Position numbers and translations under genes: made by a program
In this document: positions 47,661 through 57,270 of the stretch, in pieces
Numbering within the stretch: position 1 is the first letter of the stretch
Layout of the letters: every line of letters begins with the position of its first letter
Notes under the pieces: generated by a model
Seen by the model: the letters and a program-made list of their open reading frames with translations, nothing else
Database searches by the model: none
Told to the model about the DNA's origin: nothing
NCBI RefSeq assembly: GCF_001021385.1
Contig: NZ_CP011773.1
Location: forward strand, 2,108,001 to 2,172,000
DNA length: 64,000 bases
Reading direction: 5' to 3'
DNA from: Mycobacterium sp. EPa45
GTDB taxonomy: Bacteria > Actinomycetota > Actinomycetes > Mycobacteriales > Mycobacteriaceae

Positions 47661-48914
47661 GTGCGGGCGTTGGCACATGACGTGTTCATCAGTCATTCTT
47701 CGGTAGATAAGCCCGCGGCCGATGCCGTATGCGCGGCGCTCGAAGCGAAAGGTATTCGTTGCTGGATTGCGCCGCGAGATGTCAAGCCGTCGCAGAGTTG
47801 GGCGGCCGCGATCGTAGCCGCGATCCGAGAGGCGCGCATTTTCCTGTTGGTGTTCAGCCGAAATGCCAACGAGTCGGACCAGGTCCAGCGGGAGGTCGAG
47901 CGGGCAGCGAATTCGGGCAAGCAGCTCCTGACCCTGCGGATCGAGGATGTCGCGCCTGAGGCTGCGCTTGAGTATTACTTGAATACGCCACACTGGCTAG
48001 ACGCAATCACGCCGCCGTTCGAAGCACACCTGGAGAAGCTTGCCGATGCCTGCGTAAGCCTGTTGGCGTGGCTCGATTCCGCCGATGATGCGTCGGCTGC
48101 CGGTGGCGGACAGGTGGGCGGGGCGGGCTCCCGTAGGCAGTCGAAATTCACTGCCGACCGGCCACCCGTGCGGTGGTGGCATCGGCAACGTCGATCGGTG
48201 AAGGTGGCGCTGATTTCGCTAGCAGTCGTGATGGTGGCCGCCGTCGCGACTCTCGCCGGGCAGGCGGTGGGAACATCTCGGCAACACAACGCCACGCCGA
48301 GCATCAGTTCGGCGCCGCCGGCCACCACGGTCATTCAGGCAGCGCCGCTGCCACCCTCCCCGGTGAACACCGATCCGCGCGCGCAGATCGTCCAGCTCAC
48401 CGGATCCTGGTCTGTTGATGGGTTTGTGAGTGCCATCGTCGATCGCGACACCCGCCTCGTCGCTTTGTATTTGCAGTCAGGCCTCAAAGCGACAACTCTG
48501 CAGAACGGTGCCAGTGCGATCCTCTTCGGATTCCAAGGTGTCTCCCAGAACGGCGATCCTGTCGAACTGGTCAAGACGTTTCAGGCGAGTGGATACAAGG
48601 TCGATGACGAACTACGCGACAGTTATCTTCTGCCGAAACTAGGGCAGAACCCGGTGATCTTCGATTCGCCGTTGACCCCGAAGGGTTACGAGGGTGGGCA
48701 GGGCGGCACATTCGTTGGCTCATTGCTGTTTTGGATTATTGAGCGTGCGAGCTGGAACGGCGTGTCCGACCAAGATAGCCAGGTCGTCGAATACCTGATC
48801 AGCCAGGGTGCGGACTGCAAAGTGCCCCTAGCCTTCCTCGGCACCGTCAACTACCTGTCCGATTCCGATGTGTACAAAAAGATGCATCCTGTCTTGCAGA
48901 GCTGTGGGAAGTGA
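47661..48914 (+). CDS. TIR - transmembrane - ankyrin-like protein (copy 2)
   Basis: A 417-residue tandem paralogue of the preceding gene: DVFISHSSVDKPAADA, CWIAPRDVKPSQSWAAAI, QVQREVERA (Glu78). Differences are a longer Gly-rich juxtamembrane stretch and a helix at about 181-201. The C-terminal part again has VDRDTRLVALYLQSG, GASAILFGFQGVSQNGDPVEL and SQGADCK with a late cysteine. The DNA around both starts is nearly identical (including GGCGGTGCGGGC), so a recent tandem duplication followed by divergence of the linker is likely. Confidence 0.82.
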   Translation: MRALAHDVFISHSSVDKPAADAVCAALEAKGIRCWIAPRDVKPSQSWAAAIVAAIREARIFLLVFSRNANESDQVQREVERAANSGKQLLTLRIEDVAPEAALEYYLNTPHWLDAITPPFEAHLEKLADACVSLLAWLDSADDASAAGGGQVGGAGSRRQSKFTADRPPVRWWHRQRRSVKVALISLAVVMVAAVATLAGQAVGTSRQHNATPSISSAPPATTVIQAAPLPPSPVNTDPRAQIVQLTGSWSVDGFVSAIVDRDTRLVALYLQSGLKATTLQNGASAILFGFQGVSQNGDPVELVKTFQASGYKVDDELRDSYLLPKLGQNPVIFDSPLTPKGYEGGQGGTFVGSLLFWIIERASWNGVSDQDSQVVEYLISQGADCKVPLAFLGTVNYLSDSDVYKKMHPVLQSCGK

Positions 48915-48970
48915 CCGATTCCGATCGCATGCACCCCTTCCCAGGACTGGTCGGGAACGCGGCTGTGGGT

Positions 48971-49231
48971 CTAGGTTGCGCGGGGCCGTTTCAACAGGAA
49001 CACCACCGATAGGGAATGGCCCACCGTCATCTTCGCGTCGAGAAGAACGTTGAAATTCACGACTTCCCAGCCCTGGTCGCCGAAACCTGCCAACGCGGGC
49101 ATGGCGGCTTGAAGTACCGCTCCTACGTCCCGGCCAATTGGCGTCGCGTGGTAGTGGTATTCCCAACGAGGTGGATACCAATTTCCATCCGAGGCCTTCC
49201 ACCAGCCGGTCCCGGGTGGAGTGTCGGTCAT
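48971..49231 (-). CDS. Small protein with GWWKASDGNWYPP motif and DUF4177-like end
   Basis: An 86-residue protein. ATG at 49231 gives MTDTPPGTGWWKASDGNWYPPR, the tryptophan-rich motif common in actinobacterial membrane-linked proteins. The remainder WEYHYHATPIGRDVG and GDQGWEVVNFNV with VVFLLKRP resembles the small beta-alpha DUF4177-type fold. The frame extends upstream but without conserved residues. Convergent with the second TIR gene. Confidence 0.65.
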   Translation of the reverse strand: MTDTPPGTGWWKASDGNWYPPRWEYHYHATPIGRDVGAVLQAAMPALAGFGDQGWEVVNFNVLLDAKMTVGHSLSVVFLLKRPRAT

Positions 49232-49288
49232 GGTGTAGATGGTAGACGTGACCGGGTCGGCATTCGCCAGTATCTCCGGACTCAATTT

Positions 49289-49492
49289 GTGGCGACAACG
49301 GGTTTGGCGACGCAGAGGAAAGGAAAGGAGGCGAGGAGAAGAAACTTTGCGATCTATCGAGCGCGAAGCGAAAGCGGCGAAGACGGCTTTTTTGCCCGTC
49401 GCCTTTTCCTCGGCTGCTTGGCTTTGGCGCTCCTGGTCACCGTGATCGTGACGACGATAAGCAGACGGAGTAACGCGCACTTAAGGCTGTGA
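49289..49492 (+). CDS. Candidate small membrane protein
   Basis: A 67-residue frame from GTG 49289 with a basic N-terminal half (RKGKEARRRNF) and a clear hydrophobic helix LFLGCLALALLVTVIVTTI followed by basic residues, as in single-span membrane peptides. No good ribosome-binding site is seen and another frame over the same bases is also open, so this is tentative. The rest of the gap to 49721 holds nothing recognisable. Confidence 0.28.
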   Translation: MATTGLATQRKGKEARRRNFAIYRARSESGEDGFFARRLFLGCLALALLVTVIVTTISRRSNAHLRL

Positions 49493-49721
49493 ACCTGCTG
49501 TGAATTCGTGCTCGATTTTTTCGAAAGCGTCGGGCTGTGTTTCGTTCCTGTGCTATCAGTAATCCGATTTGTTGCTTTGCTTTCGCATTTCCGGATCGAG
49601 CTCAGATGCGGGCTGTTCGACACCACATCGTGCGTCGAAGGTCACCTCGACGGTGTTCCGCCGCACGGCCATATCACAGATCGACCGACAGTCTCATCGC
49701 TCGGCCGCAGGGGAGGGCTAC

Positions 49722-50315
49722 GTGAGCCAAGGACCGCAGGGTGACGGCTGGTGGCAGGCTTCGGACGGAAAGTGGTACCCGCCCGAGGACCATCCGCAGT
49801 ATCTGGAGTCGCTGCCACCGCCGCCTGCGACGGCGCTGTCGAACCGAGCATCCGCTGGTCCCGTCCGGCTAAGCGACGCCGAGCGCGCCCGAATCCTCAC
49901 ACAGGAGTTGGCCTTCCTCACAGCTCCGACGGGGGGCCGCGGAACTGTCGGTCCCGGAGGGCAAGTCACGTTCTACAACACGGGCCCCAAACTGAAGGAG
50001 CGGGGCAGGTTCTCGGCCGTCGTATGGACGGGAACCGACTATGCGCACTGGGCCTACATTCTGTTGCACGCCTTGTTTACTGTCATGACCTGCGGCCTCT
50101 ACCTACCGTTCTGGTGGTGGGGGTTGCGCAAGAAGCCAAAGGTCTACACCGTGGCCGTCGATGATTACGGCAATATCACCAAAACCCAGCACGAAGTATC
50201 AGCAGCCCAACGCATCCAACGCTGGGTCGTACTGGCTGTAACTTTATGGTGGCTCTACCAAGCTTTGATGCTGGTCAGCGCGTTTCAAAATGCGTCAGGC
50301 AACGGAACATATTAA
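49722..50315 (+). CDS. Membrane protein with GWWQASDGKWYPP motif
   Basis: A 197-residue protein. GTG at 49722 is preceded by GGGAGGG. The N-terminus DGWWQASDGKWYPPEDHP is the same tryptophan motif as in the protein 500 bases upstream on the other strand. Two hydrophobic helices follow: WAYILLHALFTVMTCGLYLPFWWWGL and VVLAVTLWWLYQALMLVSAF. The region between has beta-rich character. Last gene of the island. Family not firmly known. Confidence 0.7.
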   Translation: MSQGPQGDGWWQASDGKWYPPEDHPQYLESLPPPPATALSNRASAGPVRLSDAERARILTQELAFLTAPTGGRGTVGPGGQVTFYNTGPKLKERGRFSAVVWTGTDYAHWAYILLHALFTVMTCGLYLPFWWWGLRKKPKVYTVAVDDYGNITKTQHEVSAAQRIQRWVVLAVTLWWLYQALMLVSAFQNASGNGTY

Positions 50316-50368
50316 GGGCCAGCGTGTGCGTGGCAGGAAGCCTCTAAAGGGTCCGTAGAGAGGGAACC

Positions 50369-51004
50369 TCAACCCGGAATCTTGTTGAGGATGTTCGTCA
50401 TGACGATCTCGGGCACCGACTCGCCGAATCCGCAGAACGTCACCTCCACCAGCACCGAGGCCTTCAGCCGGTAGTCGCGGCCGCACCGGCCGGGACGCGT
50501 GCTCAGCGACTCGGCGTCGCCCTCGACGTCACCGACCAATCCCGACCCCATCGATCCGTCCGCGCAGCGATGCACCGCGGTCGAGAGTGTGTTGAATGCC
50601 TGCTGCGCGGTCGCCGCGTCGCGGTAGGCCGCGGCACCTTCGGAGATCAACGCGCGGCGCGGCGGATATTGAAAGCTCGTCTTGTGGAAGTCCTCGACGT
50701 CGGTGCCGAAGGTGTCGGTCTCGGCGAAAACGAACCGGCAGTCGCGGGGCACCGCCTTGGCGAGCTCCTCCACGTCCACCATGGATTTGCCGTCCATGCT
50801 CGGGATGATCGTCACGTCCTCGCCGCCGCCGGTGATGGCCTGGATCTGCGCCTGGGTCAGCATGATGACGTCGACGTCGACGACGCCCGGCGGGCGCCAC
50901 GGCGGTTCGCTGAGGGCGCGTAGCGGCGCGCCGCCAACCCACTGGGTGCAGCCCGTCAGCAACGCCGCCGCCGCGCAGCAGGCCACTCCCGCGCGCACCG
51001 TCAT
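50369..51004 (-). CDS. lpqA: LpqA-like lipoprotein with PknH-type sensor domain
   Basis: A 211-residue lipoprotein. Signal MTVRAGVACCAAAALL ends in lipobox LTGC. The mature part has the PknH extracellular-domain pattern: cysteines in RDCRF, HRCADGS, GRCGRDY and VTFCGFG in the usual spacing, likely two disulfides. In M. tuberculosis lpqA (Rv3016) is likewise divergent from Rv3015c, so the conserved backbone resumes here. Confidence 0.78.
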   Translation of the reverse strand: MTVRAGVACCAAAALLTGCTQWVGGAPLRALSEPPWRPPGVVDVDVIMLTQAQIQAITGGGEDVTIIPSMDGKSMVDVEELAKAVPRDCRFVFAETDTFGTDVEDFHKTSFQYPPRRALISEGAAAYRDAATAQQAFNTLSTAVHRCADGSMGSGLVGDVEGDAESLSTRPGRCGRDYRLKASVLVEVTFCGFGESVPEIVMTNILNKIPG

Positions 51005-51063
51005 GGCATCACGGTAGGCCCCCGGCGGTACGGTGCGCGCGGGCTGTCCAATACGGTTGGCCG

Positions 51064-52071
51064 GTGAGTGTTTTCGCGGCGGCCACCGGGATCGGATCTT
51101 GGCCGGGTTCGGCGCCGAGGGAGGCTGCCGAAATCGTTGTCGGGGAGTTGCACCGGCTGCCGCATCTGGTCGAGTTGCCGGGCCGCGGCGTGGGCGCCGA
51201 CATGATCGGCCGGGCCGGCGCGCTGCTGGTGGACATCGCCATCGACACCGTCCCGCGCGGGTACCGGATCGCCGCCCGGCCGGGCGCGGTGACCCGGCGG
51301 GCGAAAAGTCTGCTCGATGAGGACATCGACGCCATCGAGGAGGCCTGGGAGAAGGCCGGTGGCCGTGACTCCGGGCGGCCGGTCAAGGTGCAGGCGCCGG
51401 GTCCGATCACGCTGGCCGCCCAGCTCGAACTGGCAGGAGGGCACCGAGCGCTGACCGACAGTGGTGCGGTGCGCGATCTAACGTCGTCGCTGGCCGAGGG
51501 AGTGGCGCGGCACCGGGCCGAGCTGGCGCGGCGGCTTTCGACAACGGTGGTGGTGCAATACGACGAGCCGGTGCTGTCGGCTGCGCTGGCCGGCCGGCTG
51601 ACCGGGGTGACGGCGCTGAATCCGGTGCATCCGGTCGACGAGGTGGTGGCGATAGCGCTGCTCGACGAATGCGTGGCGGTTGCGGGGGCGGAGGTGCTGT
51701 TGCACAGCTGCGCAGACGTTCCGTGGAAGATATTGCAACGCAGTGCGATTCATGCAGTGTCGGTGGATGTGAGCACCCTGGGCGACGCCGACTATGACGG
51801 CCTGGGGGAGTTCCTGGACTCGGGCCGATCGGTGGTCTTCGGTCTGGTGCCGACGAGCGCTCCGGCTTCTCGGCCGTCCGCTGAGGAGGTGGCCTCGGCC
51901 GCCGTGGCGATCACCGATCGAATCGGTTTCTCCCGCAGCGCTATCCGCGACCGTGTCGGTATCAGTCCGGCCTGCGGTCTGGCCGGATCCGACGCCGCCT
52001 GGGCTCGGGCCGCGATCGGGTTGTGCCAGCGGACGGCGGACGCCGTCGCCGACGAGCCCGACGCGATCTAG
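51064..52071 (+). CDS. MetE-like (cobalamin-independent methionine synthase C-terminal) protein
   Basis: A 335-residue TIM-barrel protein of the MetE C-terminal family. ATGIGSWPGSAPREAAEIV at the start, KVQAPGPITLAA, VVQYDEPVLSAA, the metal ligand His/Cys in LLHSCADVPW and the second Cys in ISPACGLAGSD are present. Without the MetE N-terminal half, its methyl donor and acceptor are unclear. Matches Rv3015c. GTG start. Confidence 0.82.
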   Translation: MSVFAAATGIGSWPGSAPREAAEIVVGELHRLPHLVELPGRGVGADMIGRAGALLVDIAIDTVPRGYRIAARPGAVTRRAKSLLDEDIDAIEEAWEKAGGRDSGRPVKVQAPGPITLAAQLELAGGHRALTDSGAVRDLTSSLAEGVARHRAELARRLSTTVVVQYDEPVLSAALAGRLTGVTALNPVHPVDEVVAIALLDECVAVAGAEVLLHSCADVPWKILQRSAIHAVSVDVSTLGDADYDGLGEFLDSGRSVVFGLVPTSAPASRPSAEEVASAAVAITDRIGFSRSAIRDRVGISPACGLAGSDAAWARAAIGLCQRTADAVADEPDAI

Positions 52072-52100
52072 CCGTCCTGAGTAGCTGCCGCGCCGGAATT

Positions 52101-52176
52101 CGAGTAGCGATCTACTCGTAGCACCCGAAGTCTGCACCCCTAGCGTTCGGACCAGCGATGGGTCGACGTTAGGGGT
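52101..52176. promoter_or_regulatory. Two inverted repeats before FAD monooxygenase
   Basis: CGAGTAG-CGAT-CTACTCG at 52101-52118 is perfect (7-base arms). ACCCCTAGCG at 52136-52145 pairs, with one mismatch, with CGTTAGGGGT at 52167-52176. Both lie in the 110-base gap between Rv3015c-like and the ATG at 52182. Operator function is possible; no regulator gene is adjacent. Confidence 0.4.
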
Positions 52177-52181
52177 GGACG

Positions 52182-53561
52182 ATGGCGGTACTGGGAGAAC
52201 GGGCTGTTGTACTGGGGGCCAGCATGGCGGGGATGCTGGCCGCTCGGGTGGCCGCCGAACACTATCGGAGCGTATTGGTGGTCGACCGCGACATGCCGCC
52301 CGAGCGGCCGGTCAGCCGTCGTGGGGTACCGCAGGCCGCTCACGGTCATGTGCTGCAGGCGGGCGGGGTTGCCGTGCTCGACGAACTGTTTCCGGGTGTC
52401 CTTGCCGAGATGGTCGACGACGGAGTGCCGGTGTGGAGTGACGGCGACCTCGGCAGGGTGTACCTCGAATACGGCGGCCATCGGTTCCTGCGGTCTGGGT
52501 GCGTACCCGATCCGGTGACGTCGTACATGCCCAGTCGGCCATTCCTGGACTGGCATGTGAGTAAACAACTTTCGGCGCTGCCGAACGTGTCGTTGCTTGG
52601 TGGTCACGATGCAGTGGGTCTGACGTCGTCGCAGGACCGTCGGCGGGTCACCGGTGCGCTGGTCGCGCGGCGCGGTGCCACCGAGGCCGCCACGGAGCTC
52701 GACGCGGACTTGGTGATCGACGCCAGCGGCCGAGGATCCCGGGGCCCGGTCTTTCTGGAGGCTCTCGGTTATGGCCGCCCACGCGAAGACGAGTTGGTGG
52801 TCAACCTGTGCTACACCAGCCAGTGGCTCCGAATTCCACCCGGCGCGATTCACGAGCACATGGTGGCGGCGTTCCCCAAGCCTGGAGACACGACGACTGC
52901 CGCCCTGCTAAACCACGAGAACGGCACCTGGTTGATGACCGTGGGTGTGATGGCGGGTGCGGAACCTGTGCAGGACTACGAAGGCATGTTGCGGCTCGCG
53001 CGACGACGGCTTCCGCCTCACCTTCTCGAGGTACTCGAGTCGGCCGAACCTGTCGGGGAAACGGCCCATTACCGCACTCCGTCAAGCCGTTGGCGCCGCT
53101 ACGACGAGATGACCCGACTGCCCGACGGTTTCGTCGTCACCGGCGATGCGGTGTGCAGCTTCAACCCGATCTACGGGCAGGGAATGACGGTGGCCGCATT
53201 GGAAGCGATCGCGCTGCGTCAATGTCTGCGCCGCGGCGACACGGACCTACCCCGGCGGTTCTTCAAGACTGCGGCCAAGACAGTTCGCATGGCGTGGCGC
53301 AATGCCGTCAGTGCCGACCTGTCGCTGCCGGAGGTCGCGGGCGATCGGCCGGTGGGAATGCGGATCAACAACAAGTTCGCTGACATGGTGCTCACTGCCG
53401 TGGAAACCGATCTGGTGGTCAACAGCCAGTTCTTCCGGGTGCTGAGCATGCGCGACTCACCGGCCCGGCTGATGCGACCGTCGATCCTGGCGCGAGTGGC
53501 ACGGGCCAATCTGGCACGGCCACAACGGTTTCCCGACCGTGAAGCGGTGTTGACCGGCTAG
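52182..53561 (+). CDS. FAD-dependent monooxygenase/oxidoreductase
   Basis: A 459-residue flavoprotein. The FAD fold begins VVLGASMAGMLAA with LVVDRD ending the second strand; the C-terminal FAD contact is GDAVCSFNPIYGQGMTVA. Substrate pocket is variable, hence product unknown (related proteins epoxidise or hydroxylate lipids and polyketides). Not present between Rv3015c and ligA in M. tuberculosis, so likely inserted with the next gene. ATG with GGGGTGGAC upstream. Confidence 0.83.
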   Translation: MAVLGERAVVLGASMAGMLAARVAAEHYRSVLVVDRDMPPERPVSRRGVPQAAHGHVLQAGGVAVLDELFPGVLAEMVDDGVPVWSDGDLGRVYLEYGGHRFLRSGCVPDPVTSYMPSRPFLDWHVSKQLSALPNVSLLGGHDAVGLTSSQDRRRVTGALVARRGATEAATELDADLVIDASGRGSRGPVFLEALGYGRPREDELVVNLCYTSQWLRIPPGAIHEHMVAAFPKPGDTTTAALLNHENGTWLMTVGVMAGAEPVQDYEGMLRLARRRLPPHLLEVLESAEPVGETAHYRTPSSRWRRYDEMTRLPDGFVVTGDAVCSFNPIYGQGMTVAALEAIALRQCLRRGDTDLPRRFFKTAAKTVRMAWRNAVSADLSLPEVAGDRPVGMRINNKFADMVLTAVETDLVVNSQFFRVLSMRDSPARLMRPSILARVARANLARPQRFPDREAVLTG

Positions 53562-53953
53562 CTGTCGAGCTGTTTGACCAACCGCGCCGGGGCCTGCAAC
53601 CGGAACGAGGCATCGATCAGTTCGGCAACCTCTGCCCAGTCGATCTCGGCTGCGTCGAAGTCCAGGCCCAACCAGCCGTATGGACCCAGATACGCGGGGT
53701 AGAAGAACCGTCGGTCCTGCTGCAGCGCTTCGCCCTCGCTGTCGTCGACCTTCACCAGCAGTGCGTGCGAGTAGCGGATCATCGGCCCGCCGGGGTTCTT
53801 CTGGCTGCCGCCGTAGACGGCGAACATCTTCGGCGCCGAGAACGTGGGCCTGCCGTGCGAGATCTTCTCGGTCGCCTCGGGCAACGCCAGCGCGATCTGG
53901 CGAACCCGAGCCAGGATCGGGTCGGCGTCGTCGAACATGATCGGATGCGGCAT
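53558..53953 (-). CDS. MmcQ/YjbR family protein
   Basis: A 131-residue protein of the YjbR double-wing fold. ATG at 53953 starts MPHPIMFDDADPILARVR; LPEATEKISHGRPTFSAPKMFAVYG is the family core and LGPYGWLGLDFD appears later. Members are small and possibly DNA-binding. It ends overlapping the previous gene's stop by four bases on the other strand and diverges from ligA. Confidence 0.82.
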   Translation of the reverse strand: MPHPIMFDDADPILARVRQIALALPEATEKISHGRPTFSAPKMFAVYGGSQKNPGGPMIRYSHALLVKVDDSEGEALQQDRRFFYPAYLGPYGWLGLDFDAAEIDWAEVAELIDASFRLQAPARLVKQLDS

Positions 53954-53996
53954 GCCCCCACCTTCCCACGGCAAAGCTGTCGCCTGCCTCCGATAA

Positions 53997-56111
<2,115 letters not shown>

Positions 56112-56112
56112 G

Positions 56113-56772
56113 TCAGCGCAGGATCGTCGCGACGATCCCTGCCAGATAGCCCAAGCGGGCCACCTCGGAGGGACGAAACAGCGGCCCGCCCGGGCGGCCA
56201 AGCAGCACAGCGGTATTCGGGTCGCCCAGCGGAGCGGCGGCCAGCGTGGTGTCCATGTCGCGCCAGACTTGCGGCACCCAGTCGGCGGTGCCGTCGAGGG
56301 CTTCGGCATGCGTGAGCGGCAGCCAAGGTGCGGAAGTGGCGGGAGTTTCCGGCGCGCCGGGGCTGCCGACGATGCGCTTCAGGCCCGACTCGGAGATGCG
56401 CGCCACCGTGCACCAGCCGACGCGCAACACGCGCGGTGCCTCGTCGGCGAGCACCTGGAGCTTGGCGGCCCGGTTGCCTGCGGCGGCGATGTGGTCGATC
56501 AGCTCGAGCTCGCGGTGGGCTTCGAGCAGCCCGGTGTGCGGCCGGATGGTGTCCACCCTGATCCCTTTGATCTGTTCAGCCGCCGTGATCAGCATGTCGG
56601 GCATGGCGCCGAGCGGCAGTTCGACCACCAGATCGTCGATCGCCCAGCCCGGTCCGCGCTCGACGACGTCGAGGGACAGGATGTCGGCGCCGACGGTGCC
56701 CAGGGCGACGGCTAGCGAGCCGAGGCTACCGGGCCGGTCGACCAGCTGGACCCGCAGCAGATACGAAGGCAC
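56113..56772 (-). CDS. ACT domain protein (Rv3013-like)
   Basis: A 219-residue protein. The N-terminal ACT domain ([30 protein letters not shown] in outline, residues about 5-75) would bind an amino acid; the second half is a separate domain with [20 protein letters not shown]. Convergent with ligA with one base between stops. Matches Rv3013; role in amino-acid sensing is presumed. Confidence 0.82.
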   Translation of the reverse strand: MPSYLLRVQLVDRPGSLGSLAVALGTVGADILSLDVVERGPGWAIDDLVVELPLGAMPDMLITAAEQIKGIRVDTIRPHTGLLEAHRELELIDHIAAAGNRAAKLQVLADEAPRVLRVGWCTVARISESGLKRIVGSPGAPETPATSAPWLPLTHAEALDGTADWVPQVWRDMDTTLAAAPLGDPNTAVLLGRPGGPLFRPSEVARLGYLAGIVATILR

Positions 56773-56800
56773 GCGGACACTGTTTCACAGCGGCGTGGAC

Positions 56801-56944
56801 TCAGCATTCCGGCAGGGTCGGGCGTTCGCGTACGTCGAGTACCCGCTGAAAGCGGGTCGCGGACGGATCAGCGTGCCGCTGGCGAGAGATCAGCAGCCCG
56901 CCGAGCAGCCCGCCGACCGCAAGCAGTCCCGACGGCACGCGCAT
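56801..56944 (-). CDS. Candidate small membrane peptide
   Basis: A 47-residue frame, ATG at 56944 with AGGTGA seven bases before it. [20 protein letters not shown] is a possible single membrane helix, followed by a charged tail ([20 protein letters not shown]) and a final Cys. It lies 28 bases ahead of the ACT-domain gene on the same strand and divergent from gatC. No similarity recognised. Confidence 0.35.
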   Translation of the reverse strand: MRVPSGLLAVGGLLGGLLISRQRHADPSATRFQRVLDVRERPTLPEC

Positions 56945-56970
56945 CACCCCTTCACCTAGGCTTGACCACC

Positions 56971-57270
56971 GTGTCCCAGATCTCCCGCGACGACGTCGCC
57001 CGGCTGGCCAAGCTGGCCCGGCTGGCCCTGACCGACAACGAACTCGACAGCTTTGCCGGCCAGCTCGACGCCATCTTGGAGCACGTCAGCCAGATTCAGG
57101 CCGTCGACACCTCGGACGTGAAGCCGACCGACAACCCCCTGAAAGACGTCAACGTCACCCGGCCCGACGTGGTGCAGGTGTGCCTGACGCAGGAGGAAGC
57201 CCTGGCCGAGGCGCCGTCGGCGGCAGAGGGCCGGTTTGCGGTGCCGCAGATCCTCGGGGAGGCCCAGTGA
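56971..57270 (+). CDS. gatC: Aspartyl/glutamyl-tRNA amidotransferase subunit C
   Basis: A 99-residue subunit that holds GatA and GatB together. [32 protein letters not shown] and [12 protein letters not shown] are family blocks, ending in [16 protein letters not shown] at 56971 fits the known mycobacterial N-terminus; a TTG three codons upstream is possible. GTGA overlap with gatA. Matches Rv3012c. Confidence 0.93.
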   Translation: MSQISRDDVARLAKLARLALTDNELDSFAGQLDAILEHVSQIQAVDTSDVKPTDNPLKDVNVTRPDVVQVCLTQEEALAEAPSAAEGRFAVPQILGEAQ

